Source: Hordeum vulgare subsp. vulgare
Taxonomy: Eukaryota > Streptophyta > Magnoliopsida > Poales > Poaceae
Assembly (NCBI RefSeq): GCF_904849725.1
Contig: NC_058519.1
Location: 184,935,703-184,999,702, forward strand
Direction: 5' to 3'
DNA: 64,000 nucleotides
A program made the position numbers and the translations under genes. The notes under the pieces are model-generated. The model saw nothing but the letters and a program-made list of their open reading frames with translations, was not told where the DNA came from and ran no database searches. Positions 9,911-25,046 of this stretch are shown here, piece after piece (positions within the stretch are counted from its first letter, which is position 1; each line of letters begins with the position of its first letter).

Positions 9911-12900
9911 ATGTGCCTCTGAATTGTGTATTTTGAACACAGAAAAACTATGGAGTTTAAATAAGTTCAAAAAAATGAAATCCCTTTGTAACGGATGAGT
10001 TCTCGTTTGAAACCCTCCTACTATGAGAGAGATTGTCCGTTTTGTACACGAAGTGCATCCAGTTTTTGTCGTAACCCTCTCAACTTTCTCGCACATGCTA
10101 TGTGGGTGAAATGATGATACCATGCCAACTTGGAACCTTTTCAGAGTTTATTACAAATGCTTTTCAATTTCATGGTCTTATACCTCAAAATAATAAGTAA
10201 ATGCATGAAAAATAACAAATCAAGTCAGAAAGGGTTGTAAATTGATGATGTGCCTTTGAATGGTGCATTTTGAACACAGAAAAACTATGGAGTTCAAATA
10301 AGTTCAAAATAATGAAATCCCTTTGTAACAGACGAGTTTCCGTATGAAACCGTGATACTTCCAAAGAGATTGTCCGTCTTGTACACGAAGTGCATCCAGT
10401 TTTTGCCGTAACCCTCTCAACTTTCTCGCACATGCTATGTGGGTGAAATGATGATATCATGCCAACTTGGAACCTTTTCAGAGTTCATTTCAAATGCTTT
10501 TCAATTTCATGGTCTTATAGCTCAAAATAATTAGTAAATGCATGAAAAATAACAAATGAAGTCAGAATGGGTTGTAAATTGATGATGTGGCTTTGAATGG
10601 TGCATTTTGAACACAGAAAAACTATGGAGTTCAAATAGAGTCAAAAAAGTGAAATCCCTTTGTAACACACGAGTTCTCGTTTGAAACCCTCATACTTCGA
10701 GAGAGATTGTTCGTTTTGCACACGAAGTGCATCCAGTTTTTGCCGTAACCCTCTCAACTTTCTCGCACATGCTATGTGGGTGAAATGATGATGCCATGCC
10801 AACTTGGAACCTTTTCAGAGTTCATTTCAAATGCTTTTCAATTTCATGGTCTTATAGCTCAAAATAATCAGTAAATGCATGAAAAATAACAATTGAAGTC
10901 AGAAAGGGTTGTGAATTGATGATGTGCCTTTGAATGGTGCATTTTGAACACAGAAAAACTATGGAGTTCAAATAAGTTCAAAAAAATGGAATCCCTTTTG
11001 TAACAGACGAGTTTCCGTATGAAACCCTGATACTTCCAAAGAGATTGTCCGTTTTGTACACGAAGTGCATCTAGTTTTTGCCATAACCCTCTCAATCTCT
11101 CGCACAAGCTATGTGGGTGAAATGATGATACCATGCCAACTTGGAACCTTTTCAGAGTTCATTTCAAATGCTTTTCAATTTCATGGTCTTATAGCTCAAA
11201 ATAATCAGTAAATGAATGAAAAATAACAAATGAAGTCAGAAAGGGTTGTAAATTGATGATGTGGCTTTGAATGGTGCATTTTGAACACAGAAAAACTATG
11301 GAGTTCAAATAAGTTCAAAAAAATGAAATCCCTTTGTAACAGACGAGTTTCCGTATGAAACCCTGATACTTCCAAAGAGATTGTCCGTTTTGTACACGAA
11401 GTGCATCGAGTTTTTGCCGTAACCCTCTCAACTTTCTCACACATGCTATGTGGGTGAAATGATGATACCATGCCAACTTGGAACCTTTTCAGAGTTCATT
11501 TCAAATGCTTTTCAATTTCATGGTCTTATAGCTCAAAATAATCAGTAAATACATGAAAAATAACAAATGAAGTCAGAAAGGGTTGTAAATTGATGATGTG
11601 CCTTTGAATGGTGCATTTTGAACACAGAAAAACTATGGAGTTCAAATAAGTTCAAAAAATGAAATCCCATTGCAACACACGAGTTCTCGTTTGAAACTAT
11701 GATACTTCGAGAGAGATTGTCCGTTTTGTACACGAAGTGCATCCAGTTTTTGTCGTAACCCTCTCAACTTTCTCGCACATGCTATGTGGGTGAAATGATG
11801 ATGCCATGCCAATTTGGAACCTTTTCAGAGTTCATTTCAAATGCTTTTCAATTTCATGGTCTTATAGCTCAAAATAATCAGTAAATGCATGAAAAACTCC
11901 AAATGAAGTCAGAAAGGGTTGTAAATTGATGATGTGCCTTTGAAAGGTGCATTTTGAACACAGAAAAACTATGGAGTTCAAATAAGTTCAAAAAAATGAA
12001 ATCCCTTTGTAACAGACGAGTTTCCGTATGAAACCCTCATACTTCCAAAGAGATTGTCTGTTTTGTACACGAGGTGCATCCAATTTTTTCCGTAACCCTC
12101 TCAACTTTCTCGTACATGCTATGTGGGTGAAATGATGATACCATGCCAACTTGGAACCTTTTCAGAGTTCATTTCAAATGCTTTTCAATTTCATGGTCTT
12201 ATAGCTCAAAATAATCAGTAAATGCATGAATAATAACAAATGAAGTCAGAAAGGGTTGTAAATTGATGATGTGCCTTTGAATGGTGCATTTTGAACACAG
12301 AAAAACTATGGAGTTCAAATATGTCCAAAAAAATGAAATCCCTTTGTAACACACGAGTTTCCGTATGAAATCGTGATACTTCCAAAGAGATTATCCGTTT
12401 TGTACACGAAGTGCATCCAGTTTTTGCCGTAACCCTCTCAACTTTCTCGCACATGCTATGTGGGTGAAATGATGATACCATGCCAACTTGGAACCTTTTC
12501 AGAGTTCATTTCAAATGCTTTTCAATTTCATGGTCTTATAGTTCAAAATAATCAGTAAATGCATGAAAAATAACAAATGAAGTCAGAATGGCTTGTAAAT
12601 TGATGATGTGTCTTTGAATGGTGCATTTTAAACACAGAAAAACTATGGAGTTCAAATAAGTTCGAAAAATGAAATCCCATTGCAACACACGAGTTCTCGT
12701 TTGAAACTATGATACTTCGAGAGAGATTGTCCATTTTGTACACGAAGTGCATCCAGTTTTTGTCGTAACCCTCTCAACTTTCTCGCACATGCTATGTGGG
12801 TGAAATGATGATGCCATGCCAACTTGGAACCTTTTCAGAGTTCATTTCAAATGCTTTTCAATTTCATGGTCTTATAGCTCAAAATAATTAGTAAATGCAT

Positions 12901-15589
12901 GAATAATAACAAATGATGTCAGAAAGGGTTGTAAATTGATGATGTGCATTTGAATGGTGCATTTTGAACACAGAAAAACTATGGAGTTCTAATATGTTCA
13001 AAAATATGAAATCCCTTTGTAACAGACGAGTTTCCGTATGAAACTGTGATACTTCCAAAGAGATTGTCTGTTTTGTACACGAAGTGCATCCAATTTTTTC
13101 CGTAACCCTCTCAACTTTCTCGCACATGCTATGTGGGTGAAATGATGATACCATGCCAACTTGGAACCTTTTCAGAGTTCATTTCAAATGCTTTTCAATT
13201 TCATGGTCTTATAGCTCAAAATAATCAGTAAATGCCTGAAAAATAACAAATGAAGTCAGAAAGGGTTGTAAATTGATGACGTGGCTTTGAATGGTGCATT
13301 TTGAACACACAAAAAGTATGGAGTTTAAATAAGTTCAAAAAAATGAAATCCCTTTGTAACGGATGAGTTTCCGTATGAAACCCTAATACTTCGAGAGAGA
13401 TTAATTATCCGTTTTGTACACGAAGTGCATCGTGTTTCTGCCGTTACCCTCTAAATTTTCTCGCACATGCTATGTGGGTGAAATGATGATACCATGCCAA
13501 CTTGGAACCTTTTCAGAGTTCATTTCAAATGCTTTTCAATTTCATGGTCTTATAGCTCATAATAATCAGTAAATGCATGAAAAATAACATATCAAGTCAG
13601 AAAGGGTTGTAAATTGATGATGTGCCTTTGAATGTTGCATTTTGAACAAAGAAAACTATGGAGTTCAAATAAGTTCAAAAAAATGAAATCCCTTTGTAAC
13701 AGACGAGTTTCCGTATGAAACCGTGATACTTCCAAAGAGATTGTCCGTTTTGTACACGAAGTGCATCCAGTTTTTGCCGTAACCGTCTCAACTTTCTCGC
13801 ACATGCTATGTGCGTTAAATAATGATACCATGCCAACTTGGAACCTTTTCAGAGTTCATTTCAAATACTTTTCAATTTCATGGTCTTATAGCTCAAAATA
13901 GTTAGTAAATGCATGAAAAATAACAAATGAAGTCAGAATGGGTTGTAAATTGATGATGTGTCTTTGAATGGTGCATTTTGAACACAGAAAAACTATGGAG
14001 TTCAAATAAGTTCAAAAAAATGACATCCCTTTTGTAATAGACGAGTTTCCGTATGAAACCCTGATACTTCCAAAGAGATTGTCCGTTTTGTACACGAAGT
14101 GCATCCAGTTTTTGCCATAACCCTCTCAATTTCTCGCGCATGCTATGTGGGTGAAATGATGATACCATGCCAACTTGGAACCTTTTCAGAGTTCATTTCA
14201 AATGCTTTTCAATTTCTTGGTCTTATAGCTCAAAATAATCAGTAAATCCATGAAAAATAACAAATGAAGTCACAAAGGGTTGTAAATTGATGATGTGGCT
14301 TTGAATGGTGCATTTTGAACACAGAAAAACTATGGAGTTCAAATAAGTTCAAAAAAAATGAAATCCCTTTGTAACAGACGAGATTCCGTATGAAACCCTG
14401 ATACTTCCAAAGAGATTGTCCGTTTTGTACACGAAGTGCATCGAGTTTTTGTCGTAACCCTCTCAACTTTCTCGCACATGCTATGTGGGTGATATGATGA
14501 TACCATGCCAACTTGGAACCTTTTCAGAGTTCATTTCAAATGCTTTTCAATTTCATGGTCTTATAGCTCAAAATAATCAGTAAATGCATGAATAATAACA
14601 AATGAAGTCAGAAAGGGTTGTAAATTGATGATGTGCCTTTGAATGTTGCATTTTGAACACATAAAAACTATGGAGTTCAAATAAGTTCAAAAAAATGAAA
14701 TCCCTTTGTAACAGACGAGTTTCCGTATGAAACCGTGATACTTCCAAAGAGATTGTCCGTTTTGTACACGAAGTGCATCCAGTTTTTGGCGTAACCCTCT
14801 CAACTTTCTCGCACATGCTATGTGGGTGAAATGATGATACCATGCCAACTTGGAACCTTTTCAGAGTTCATTTCAAATGCTTTTCAATTTCATGGTCTTA
14901 TAGCTAAACAAATCAGTAAATGCATGAAAAATAACAAATGAAGTCAGAAAGGGTTTTAAATTGATGATGTGGCTTTGAATGGTGCATTTTGAACACAGAA
15001 AAACTATGGAGTTCAAATAAGTTCAAAAAAAATGTAATCCCTTTGTAACAGACGAGTTTCTGTATGAGACCGTGATAGTTCCAAAGAGATTGTCCGTTTT
15101 GTACACGAAGTGCATCGAGTTTTTGCCGTAACCCTCTCAACTTTCTCGCACATGCTATGTGGGTGAAATGATGATACCATGCCAACTTGGAACCTTTTCA
15201 GAGTTCATTTCAAATGCTTTTCAATTTCATGGTCCTATCGCTCAAAATAATCAGTAAATGCATGAAAAATAACAAATGAAGTCAGAAAGTGTTGTAAATT
15301 GATCATGTTGCTTTGAATGGTGCATTTTAAACACAGAAAAACTATGGAGTTCAAATAAGTTCAAAAAATGAAATCCCATTGCAACACACGAGTTGTCGTT
15401 TGAAACCGTGATACTTCGAGAGAGATTGTCCGTTTTGTACACGAAGTGCATCCACTTTTGCCGTAACCCTCTCAACTTTCTCGCACATGCTATGTGGGTG
15501 AAATGATGATGCCATGCCAACTTGGAACCTTTTCAGAGTTCATTTCAAATGCTTTTCAATTTCATGGTCTTATAGCTCAAAATAATCAG

Positions 15590-18500
15590 TAAATGCATGA
15601 AAAATAACAAATGAAGTCAGAAAGGGTTGGAAATTGATGATGTGGCTTTGAATGGTGCATTTTGAACATAGAAAAACTATGGAGTTCAAATAAGTTCAAA
15701 AAAAAATGAAATCCCTTTGTAACAGACGAGTTTCCGTATGACACCCTGATACTTCCAAAGAGATTGTCCGTTTTGTACACGAAGTGCATCGAGTTTTTGC
15801 CGTAACCCTCTCAACTTTCTCGCACATGCTATGTGGGTGAAATGATGATACCATGCCAACTTGGAACCTTTTCAGAGTTCATTTCAAATGCTTTTCAATT
15901 TCATGGTCTTATAGCTCAAAACAATCAGTAAATGCATGAATAATAACAAATGAAGTCAGAAAGGGTTGTAAATTGATGATGTGCCTTTGAATGGTGCATT
16001 TTGAACACAGAAAAACTATGGAGTTCAAATAAGTTCAAAAAAATGAAATCCCTTTGTAACAGACGAGTTTCCGTATGAAACCGTGATACTTCCAAAGAGA
16101 TTGTCCGTTTTGTACACGAAGTGCATCCAGTTTTTGCCGTAACCCTCTCAACTTTCTCGCACATGCTATGTGGGTGAAATGATGATACCATGCCAACTTG
16201 GAACCTTTTCAGAGTTCATTTCAAATGCTTTTCAATTTCATGGTCTTATAGCTCAAAATAATCAGTAAATGCATGAAAAATAACAAATGAAGTCAGAATG
16301 GGTTGTAAATTGATGATGTGTGTTTGAATGGTGCATTTTGAACACAGAAAAACTATGGGGTTCAAATAAGTTCAAAAAATGAAATCCCATTGCAACACAC
16401 GAGTTCTCGTTTGAAACCGTGATACTTCGAGAGAGATTGTCCGTTTTGTACACGATGTGCATCCAGTTTTTGCCGTAACCCTCTCAACTTTCTCGCACAT
16501 GCTATGTGGGTGAAATGATGATGCCATGCCAACTTGGAACCTTTTCAGAGTTCATTTCAAATGCTTTTCAATTTCATGGTCTTATAGCTCAAAATAATCA
16601 GTAAATGCATGAAAAATAACAAATGAAGGCAGAAAGGGTTGTAAATTGATGATGTGCCTTTGAATGGTGCATTTTGAACACAGAAAAACTATGGAGTTCA
16701 AATAAGTTCAAAAAAATGAAATCCCTTTGTAACAAACGAGTTTCCGTATGAAACCGTGATACTTCCAAAGAGATTGTCCGTTTTGTACACGAAGTGCATC
16801 CAGTTTTTGCCGTAACCCTCTCAACTTTCTCGCACATGCTATGTGGGTGAAATGATGATACCATGCCAACTTGGAACCTTTTCAGAGTTCATTTCAAATG
16901 CTTTATAATTTCATGGTCTTATAGCTCAAAATAATCAGTAAATGCATGAAAAATAACAAATGAAGTCAGAATGGGTTTTAAATTGATCATGTGGCTTTGA
17001 ATGGTGCATTTTGAACACACAAAAACTATGGAGTTCAAATAAGTTCAAAAAAAATGTAATCCCTTTGTAACAGACGAGTTTCCGTATGAAACCCTGATAG
17101 TTCCAAAGAGATTGTCCGTTTTGTACACGAAGTGCATCGAGTTTTTGCCGTAACCCTCTCAACTTTCTCGCACATGCTATGTGGGTGAAATGATGATACC
17201 ATGCCAACTTGGAACCTTTTTAGAGTTCATTTCAAATGCTTTTCAATTTCATGGTCTTATCGCTCAAAATAATCAGTAAATGCATGAAAAATAACAAATG
17301 AAGTCAGAATGGGTTTTAAATTGATCATGTGGCTTTGAATGGTGCATTTTGAACACACAAAAACTATGGAGTTCAAATAAGTTCAAAAAAAATGTAATCC
17401 CTTTGTAACAGACGAGTTTCCGTATGAAACCCTGATAGTTCCAAAGAGATTGTCCGTTTTGTACACGAAGTGCATCGAGTTTTTGCCGTAACCCTCTCAA
17501 CTTTCTCGCACATGCTATGTGGGTGAAATGATGATACCATGCCAACTTGGAACCTTTTTAGAGTTCATTTCAAATGCTTTTCAATTTCATGGTCTTATCG
17601 CTCAAAATAATCAGTAAATGCATGAAAAATAACAAATGAAGTCAGAAAGTGTTGTAAATTGATCATGTGGCTTTGAATGGTGCATTTTGAACACAGAAAA
17701 ACTATGGAGTTCAAATAAGTTCGAAAAAATGAAATCCCTTTTGTAACACACGAGTTTCCGTATGAAACCGTGATACTTCCAAAGAGATTGTCCGTTTTGT
17801 ACACGAAGTGCATCCAGTTTTTGCCATAACCCTCTCAGTTTCTCGCACATGCTATGTGGGTGAAATGATGATACCATGCCAACTTGGAACCTTTTCAGAG
17901 TTCATTTCAAATGCTTTTCAATTTCATGGTCTTATAGCTCAAAATAATCAGTAAATGCATGAAAAATTACAAATGAAGTCAGAAAGGTTTGGAAATTTAT
18001 GATGTGGCTTTGAATGGTGCATTTTGAACATAGAAAAACTATGGAGTTCAAATAAGTTAAAAAAAATGAAATCCCTTTGTAACAGACGAGTTTCCGTATG
18101 ACACCCTGATACTTCCAAAGAGATTGTCCGTTTTGTACACGAAGTGCATCGAGTTTTTGCCGTAACCCTCTCAACTTTCTCGCACATGCTATGTGGGTGA
18201 AATGATGATACCATGCCAACTTGGAACCTTTTCAGAGTTCATTTCAAATGCTTTTCAATTTCATGGTCTTATAGCTCAAAACAATCAGTAAATGCATGAA
18301 TAATAACAAATGAAGTCAGAAAGGGTTGTAAATTGATGATGTGCCTTTGAATGGTGCATTTTGAACACAGAAAAACTATGGAGTTCAAATAAGTTCAAAA
18401 ATATGAAATCCCTTTGTAACAGACGAGTTTCCGTATGAAACCGTGATACTTCCAAAGAGATTGTCCGTTTTGTACACGAAGTGCATCCAGTTTTTGCCGT

Positions 18501-19110
18501 AACCCTCTCAACTTTCTCGCACATGCTATGTGGGTGAAATGATGATACCATGCCAACTTGGAACCTTTTCAGAGTTCATTTCAAATGCTTTTCAATTTCA
18601 TGGTCTTATAGCTCAAAATAATCAGTAAATGCATGAAAAATAACAAATGAAGTCAGAATGGGTTGTAAATTGATGATGTGTCTTTGAATGGTGCATTTTA
18701 AACACAGAAAAACTATGGAGTTCAAATAAGTTCAAAAAATGAAATCCCATTGCAACACACGAGTTCTCGTTTGAAACCGTGATACTTCGAGAGAGATTGT
18801 CCGTTTTGTACACGAAGTGCATCCAGTTTTTGCCGTAACCCTCTCAACTTTCTCGCACATGCTATGTGGGTGAAATGATGATGCCATGCCAACTTGGAAC
18901 CTTTTCAGAGTTCATTTCAAATGCTTTTCAATTTCATGGTCTTATAGCTCAAAATAATCAGTAAATGCATGAAAAATAACAAATGAAGGCAGAAAGGGTT
19001 GTAAATTGATGATGTGCCTTTGAATGGTGCATTTTTAACACAGAAAAACTATGGAGTTCAAATAAGTTCAAAAAAATGAAATCCCTTTGTAACAAACGAG
19101 TTTCCGTATG
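15590..19110. repeat. Seven-unit higher-order duplication inside the satellite
   Basis: The block at about 15590-16750 recurs at about 17950-19110, offset 2,360 bp (seven units). Shared private variants include gaacatagaaaaac (15667, 18033), gtatgacaccctgat, and gaaggcagaaagg (16625, 18985). A third, looser copy starts near 19650. Confidence 0.75.
16932..17607. repeat. Two adjacent, almost identical satellite units
   Basis: Two neighbouring units, 338 bp apart, share private variants (ggttttaaattgatcatg, aatgtaatccc, ctgatagttcc, tttttagagttc). The 90-codon minus-strand frames they contain translate identically. This marks a very recent unit-level duplication. Confidence 0.8.
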
Positions 19111-20988
19111 AAACCCTCATACTTCCAAAGAGATTGTCTGTTTTGTACACGAAGTGCATCCAATTTTTTCCGTAACCCTCTCAACTTTCTCGCACATGCT
19201 ATGTGGGTGAAATGATGATACCATGCCAACTTGGAACCTTTTCAGAGTTCATTTCAAATGCTTTTCAATTTCATGGTCTTATAGCTCAAAATAATCAGTA
19301 AATGCATGAAAAATAACAAATGAAGTCAGAATGAGTTTTAAATTGATGATGTGGCTTTGAATGGTGCATTTTGAACACAGAAAAACTATGGAGTTCAAAT
19401 AAGTTCAAAAAAAATGTAATCCCTTTGTAACAGATGACTTTCCGTATGAAACCCTGATAGTTCCAAAGAGATTGTCCGTTTTGTACACGAAGTGCATCGA
19501 GTTTTTGCCGTAACCCTCTCAACTTTCTCGCACATGCTATGTGGGTGAAATGATGATACCATGCCAACTTGGAACCTTTTCAGAGTTCATTTCAAATGCT
19601 TTTCAATTTCACGGTCTTATCGCTCAAAATAATCAGTAAATGCATGAAAAATAACAAAATTAAGTCAGAAAGGGTTGTAAATTGATGATGTGACTTTGAA
19701 TGGTGCATTTTGAACATAGAAAAACTATGGAGTTCAAATAAGTTCAAAAAAAATGAAATCCCTTGTAACAGACGAGTTTCCGTATGACACCCTGATTCTT
19801 CCAAAGAGATTGTCCGTTTTGTACACGAAGTGCATCGAGTTTTTGCCATAACCCTCTCAACTTTCTCGCACATGCTATGTGGGTGAAATGATAATACCAT
19901 GCCAACTTGGAACCTTTTCAGAGTTCATTTCAAATGCTTTTCAATTTCATGGTCTTATAGCTCAAAACAATCAGTAAATAAATGACTAATAACAAATGAA
20001 GTCACAAAGGGTTGTAAATTGATGATGTGGCTTTGAATGGTGCATTTTGAACACAGAAAAACTATGGAGTTCAAATAAGTTCAAAAAAATGAAATCCCTT
20101 TGTAACAGACGAGTTTCCGTATGAAACCGTGATACTTCCAAAGAGATTGTCCGTTTTGTACACGAAGTGCATCCAGTTTTTGCCGTACCCCTCTCAACTT
20201 TCTCGCACATGCTATGTGGGTGAAATGATGATACCATGCCAACTTGGAACCTTTTCAGAGTTCATTTCAAATGCTTTTCCATTTCATGGTCTTATAGCTC
20301 AAAATAATCAGTAAATGCATGAAAAATAACAAATGAAGTCAGAATGGGTTGTAAATTGATGATGTGTCTTTGAATGGTGCATTTTAAACACAGAAAAACT
20401 ATGGAGTTCAAATAAGTTCAAAAAATGAAATCCCATTGCAACACACGAGTTGTCGTTTGAAACCGTGATACATCGAGAGAGATTGTCCGTTTTGTACACG
20501 AAGTGCATCCAGTTTTTGCCGTAACCCTCTCAACTTTCTCGCACATGCTATGTGGGTGAAATGATGATGCCATGCCAACTTGGAACCTTTTCAGAGTTCA
20601 TTTCAAATGCTTTTCAATTTCATGGTCTTATAGCTCAAAATAATCAGTAAATGCATGAAAAATAACAAATGAAGTCAGAAAGGGTTGTAAATTGATGATG
20701 TGCCTTTGAATGGTGCATTTTGAACACAGAAAAACTATGGAGTTCAAATAAGTTCAAAAAAATGAAATCCCTTTGTAACAGACATGTTTCCGTATGAAAC
20801 CCTCATACTTCCAAAGAGATTGTTTGTTTTGTACACGAAGTGCATCCAATTTTTTCCGTAACCCTCTCAACTTTCTCGCACATGCTATGTGGGTGAAATG
20901 ATGATACCATGCCAACTTGGAACCTTTTCAGAGTTCATTTCAAATGCTTTTCAATTTCATGGTCTTATAGCTCAAAATAATCAGTAAA

Positions 20989-23900
20989 TGTGTGAAAAAT
21001 AACAAATGAAGTCAGAAAGGGTTGTAAATTGATGACATGGATTTGAATGGTGCATTTTGAACACACAAAAAGTATGGAGTTTAAATAAGTTCAAAAAAAT
21101 GAAATCCCTTTGTAACGGATGAGTTTCCGTATGAAACCCTGATACTTCGAGAGAGATTAATTATCCATTTTGTACACGAAGTGCATCGTGTTTCTGCCGT
21201 AACCCTCTCAACTTTCTCGCACAAGCAATGTGGGTGAAATGATGATACCATGCCAACTCGGAACCTTTTCAGAGTTCATTTCAAATGCTTTTCAATTTCA
21301 TGGTCTTATAGCTCATAATAATCAGTAAATGCATGAAAAATAACAAATGAAGTTAGAAAGGGTTGTAAATTGATGATGTGCCTTTGAATGGTGCATTTTG
21401 AACACAGAAAAACTATGGAGTTCAAATAAGTTAAAAAAAATGAAATCCCCTTGTAAGAGACGAGTTTCCGTATGAAACCGTGATACTTCCAAAGAGATTG
21501 TCCGTTTTGTACACGAAGTGCATCCAGTTTTTGCCGTAACCCTCTCAACTTTCTCGCACATGCTATGTGGGTTAAATGATGATACCATGCCAACTTGGAA
21601 CCTTTTCAGAGTTCATTTCAAATACTTTTCAATTTCATGGTCTTATAGCTCAAAATAATCAGTAAATGCCTGAAAAATAACAAATGAACTCAGAATGGGT
21701 TGTAAATTGATGATGTGTCTTTGAATGGTGCATTTTGAACACAGAAAAACTATGGAGTTCAAATAAGTTCAAAAAAATGAAATCCCTTTGTAACATACGA
21801 GTACTCGTTTGAAATCCTAATACTTTGAGAGAGATTGTCCGTTTTGTACACGAAGTGCATCCAGTTTTTGTCATAACCCTCTCAACTTTCTCGCACATGC
21901 TATGTGGGTGAAATGATGATGCCATGCGAACTTGAAACCTTTTCAGAGTTCATTTCAAATGGTTTTCAATTTCATGGTCTTATAGCTCAAAATAATCAGT
22001 AAATGCTTGAAAAATAACAAATGAAGTCACAAAGGGTTGTAAATTGAGGATGTGCCTTTGAATGATGCATTTTGAACACAGAAAAACTATGGAGTTCAAA
22101 TAAGTTCAAAAAAATGAAATCCCTTTGTAAGAGACGAGTTTTCGTATGAAACCCTCATACTTTCAAAGAGATTGTCCGTTTTGTACACGAAGTTCATCCA
22201 GTTTTTGCCGTAACCCTCTCAATTTTCTCGCACATGCTATGTGGGTGAAATGATGATACCATGCCAACTTGGAACCTTTTAAGAGTTCATTTCAAATGCT
22301 TTTCAATTTCATGGTCTTATAGCTCAAAATAATCAGTATATGCCTGAAAAATAACAAATAAAGTCAGAAAGGGTTGTAAATTGATGATGTGGCTTTGAAT
22401 GGTGCATTTTGAACACACAAAAAGTATGGAGTTTAAATAAGTTCAAAAAAATGAAATCCCTTTGTAACGGATGAGTTTCCGTATGAAACCCTGATACTTC
22501 GAGAGAGATTAATTGTCCGTTTTGTACACGAAGTGCATCGTGTTTTTGCCGTAACCCTCTCAACTTTCTCGCACATGCTATGTGGGTGAAATGATGATAC
22601 CATGCCAACTTGGAACCTTTTCAGAGTTCATTTCAAATGCTTTTCAATTTCATAGTCTTATAGCTCAAAATAATCAGTAAATGCATGAAAAATAGCAAAT
22701 GAAGTCAGAAAGGGTTGTAAATTGATGATGTGCCTTTGAATGGTGCATTTTGAACACAGAAAAACTATGGAGTTCAAATAAGTTCAAAAAAATGAAATCC
22801 CTTTGAACAGACGAGTTTCCGTATGAAACCCTCATACTTCCAAAGAGATTGTCTGTTTTGTACACGAAGTGCATCCAATTTTTTCCGTAACCCTCTCAAC
22901 TTTCTCGCACATGCTATGTGGGTGAAATGATGATACCATGCCAACTTGGAACCTTTTCAGAGTTCATTTCAAATGCTTTTCAATTTCATGGTCTTATAGC
23001 TCAAAATAATCAGTAAATGTGTGAAAAATAACAAATTACGGTAGAAAGGGTTGTAAATTGATGACGTGGCTTTGAATGGTGCATTTTGAACACACAAAAA
23101 GTCTGGAGTTTAAATAAGTTCAAAAAAATGAAATCCCTTTGTAACGGATGAGTTTCCGTATGAAACCCTGATACTTCGAGAGAGATTAATTATCCGTTTT
23201 GTACACGAAGTGCATCGTGTTTCTGCCGTAACCCTCTCAACTTTCTCGCACATGCTATGTGGGTGAAATGATGATACCATGCCAACTTGGAACCTTTTCA
23301 GAGTTCATTTCAAATGCTTTTCAATTTCATGGTCTTATAGCTCATAATAATCAGTAAATGCATGAAAAATAACAAATGAAGTCAGAAAGGGTTGTAAATT
23401 GATGATGTGCCTTTGAATGGTGCATTTTGAACACAGAAAAACTATGGAGTTCAAATAAGTTCAAAAAAAATGAAATCCCCTTGTAAGAGACGAGTTTCCG
23501 TATGAAACCGTGATACTTCCAAAGAGATTGTCCGTTTTGTACACGAAGTGCATCCAGTTTTTGCCGTAACCCTCTCAACTTTCTCGCACATGCTATGTGG
23601 GTTAAATGATGATACCATGCCAACTTGGACCCTTTTCAGAGTTCATTTCAAATACTTTTCAATTTCATGGTCTTATAGCTCAAAATAATCAGTAAATGCA
23701 TGAAAAATAACAAATGAACTCAGAATGGGTTGTAAATTGATGATGTGTCTTTGAATGGTGCATTTTGAATACAGAAAAACTATGGAGTTCAAATAAGTTC
23801 AAAAAAATGAAATCCCTTTGTAACATACGAGTACTCGTTTGAAACCCTAATACTTTGAGAGAGATTGTCCGTTTTGTACACGAAGTGCATCCAGTTTTTG

Positions 23901-25046
23901 TCATAACCCTCTCAACTTTCTCGCACATGCTATGTGGGTGAAATGATGATGCCATGCCAACTTGAAACCTTTTCAGAGTTCATTTCAAATGGTTTTCAAT
24001 TTCATGGTCTTATAGCTCAAAATAATCAGTAAATGCATGAAAAATAACAAATGAAGTCAGAAAGGGTTGTAAATTGATGATGTGCCTTTGAATGGTGCAT
24101 TTTGAACACAGAAAAACTATGGAGTTCAAATAAGTTCAAAAAAATGAAATCCCTTTGTAACAGACGAGTTTTCGTATGAAACCCTCATACTTCCAAAGAG
24201 ATTGTCCGTTTTGTACACGAAGTTCATCCAGTTTTTGCCGTAAACCTCTCAACTTTCTCGCACATGCTATGTGGGTGAAATGATGATACCATGCCAACTT
24301 CGAACCTTTTAAGAGTTCATTTCAAATGCTTTTCAATTTCATGGTCTTATAGCTCAAAATAATCAGTATATGCCTGAAAAATAACAAATAAAGTCAGAAA
24401 GGGTTGTAAATTGATGATGTGGCTTTGAATGGTGCATTTTGAACACACAAAAAGTATGGAGTTTAAATAAGTTAAAAAAAATGAAATCCCTTTGTAACGG
24501 ATGAGTTTCCGTTTGAAACCCTCATACTTCGAGAGAGATTAATTGTCCGTTTTGTACACGAAGTGCATCGTGTTTTTGCCGTAACCCTCTCAACTTTCTC
24601 GCACATGCTATGTGGGTGAAATGATGATACCATGCCAACTTGGAACCTTTTCAGAGTTCATTTCAAATGCTTTTCAATTTCATAGTCTTATAGCTCAAAA
24701 TAATCAGTAAATGCATGAAAAATAGCAAATGAAGTCAGAAAGGGTTGTAAATTGATGATGTGCCTTTGAATGGTGCATTTTGAACAAAGAAAAACTATGG
24801 AGTTCAAATAAGTTCAAAAAACTGAAATCCCTTTGTAACAGACGAGTTTCCGTATGAAACCGTGATACTTCCAAAGAGATTGTCCGTTTTGTACACGAAG
24901 TGCATCCAGTTTTTGCCGTAACCCCCTCAACTTTCTCGCACATGCTATGTGGGTGAAATGATGATACCATGCCAACTTGGAACCTTTTCAGAGTTCATTT
25001 CAAATGCTTTTCAATTTCATGGTCTTATAGCTCAAAATAATCAGTA
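20989..25046. repeat. Six-unit (2,029-bp) higher-order duplication
   Basis: The sequence from 20989 (aatgtgtgaaaaat) recurs from 23018, and the private variants keep this 2,029-2,030 bp offset: gggttaaatgatg, catacgagtactcg, tggttttcaatttc, gaagttcatcc, cagtatatgcctg, catagtcttat and aaaatagcaaatg. Confidence 0.85.
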
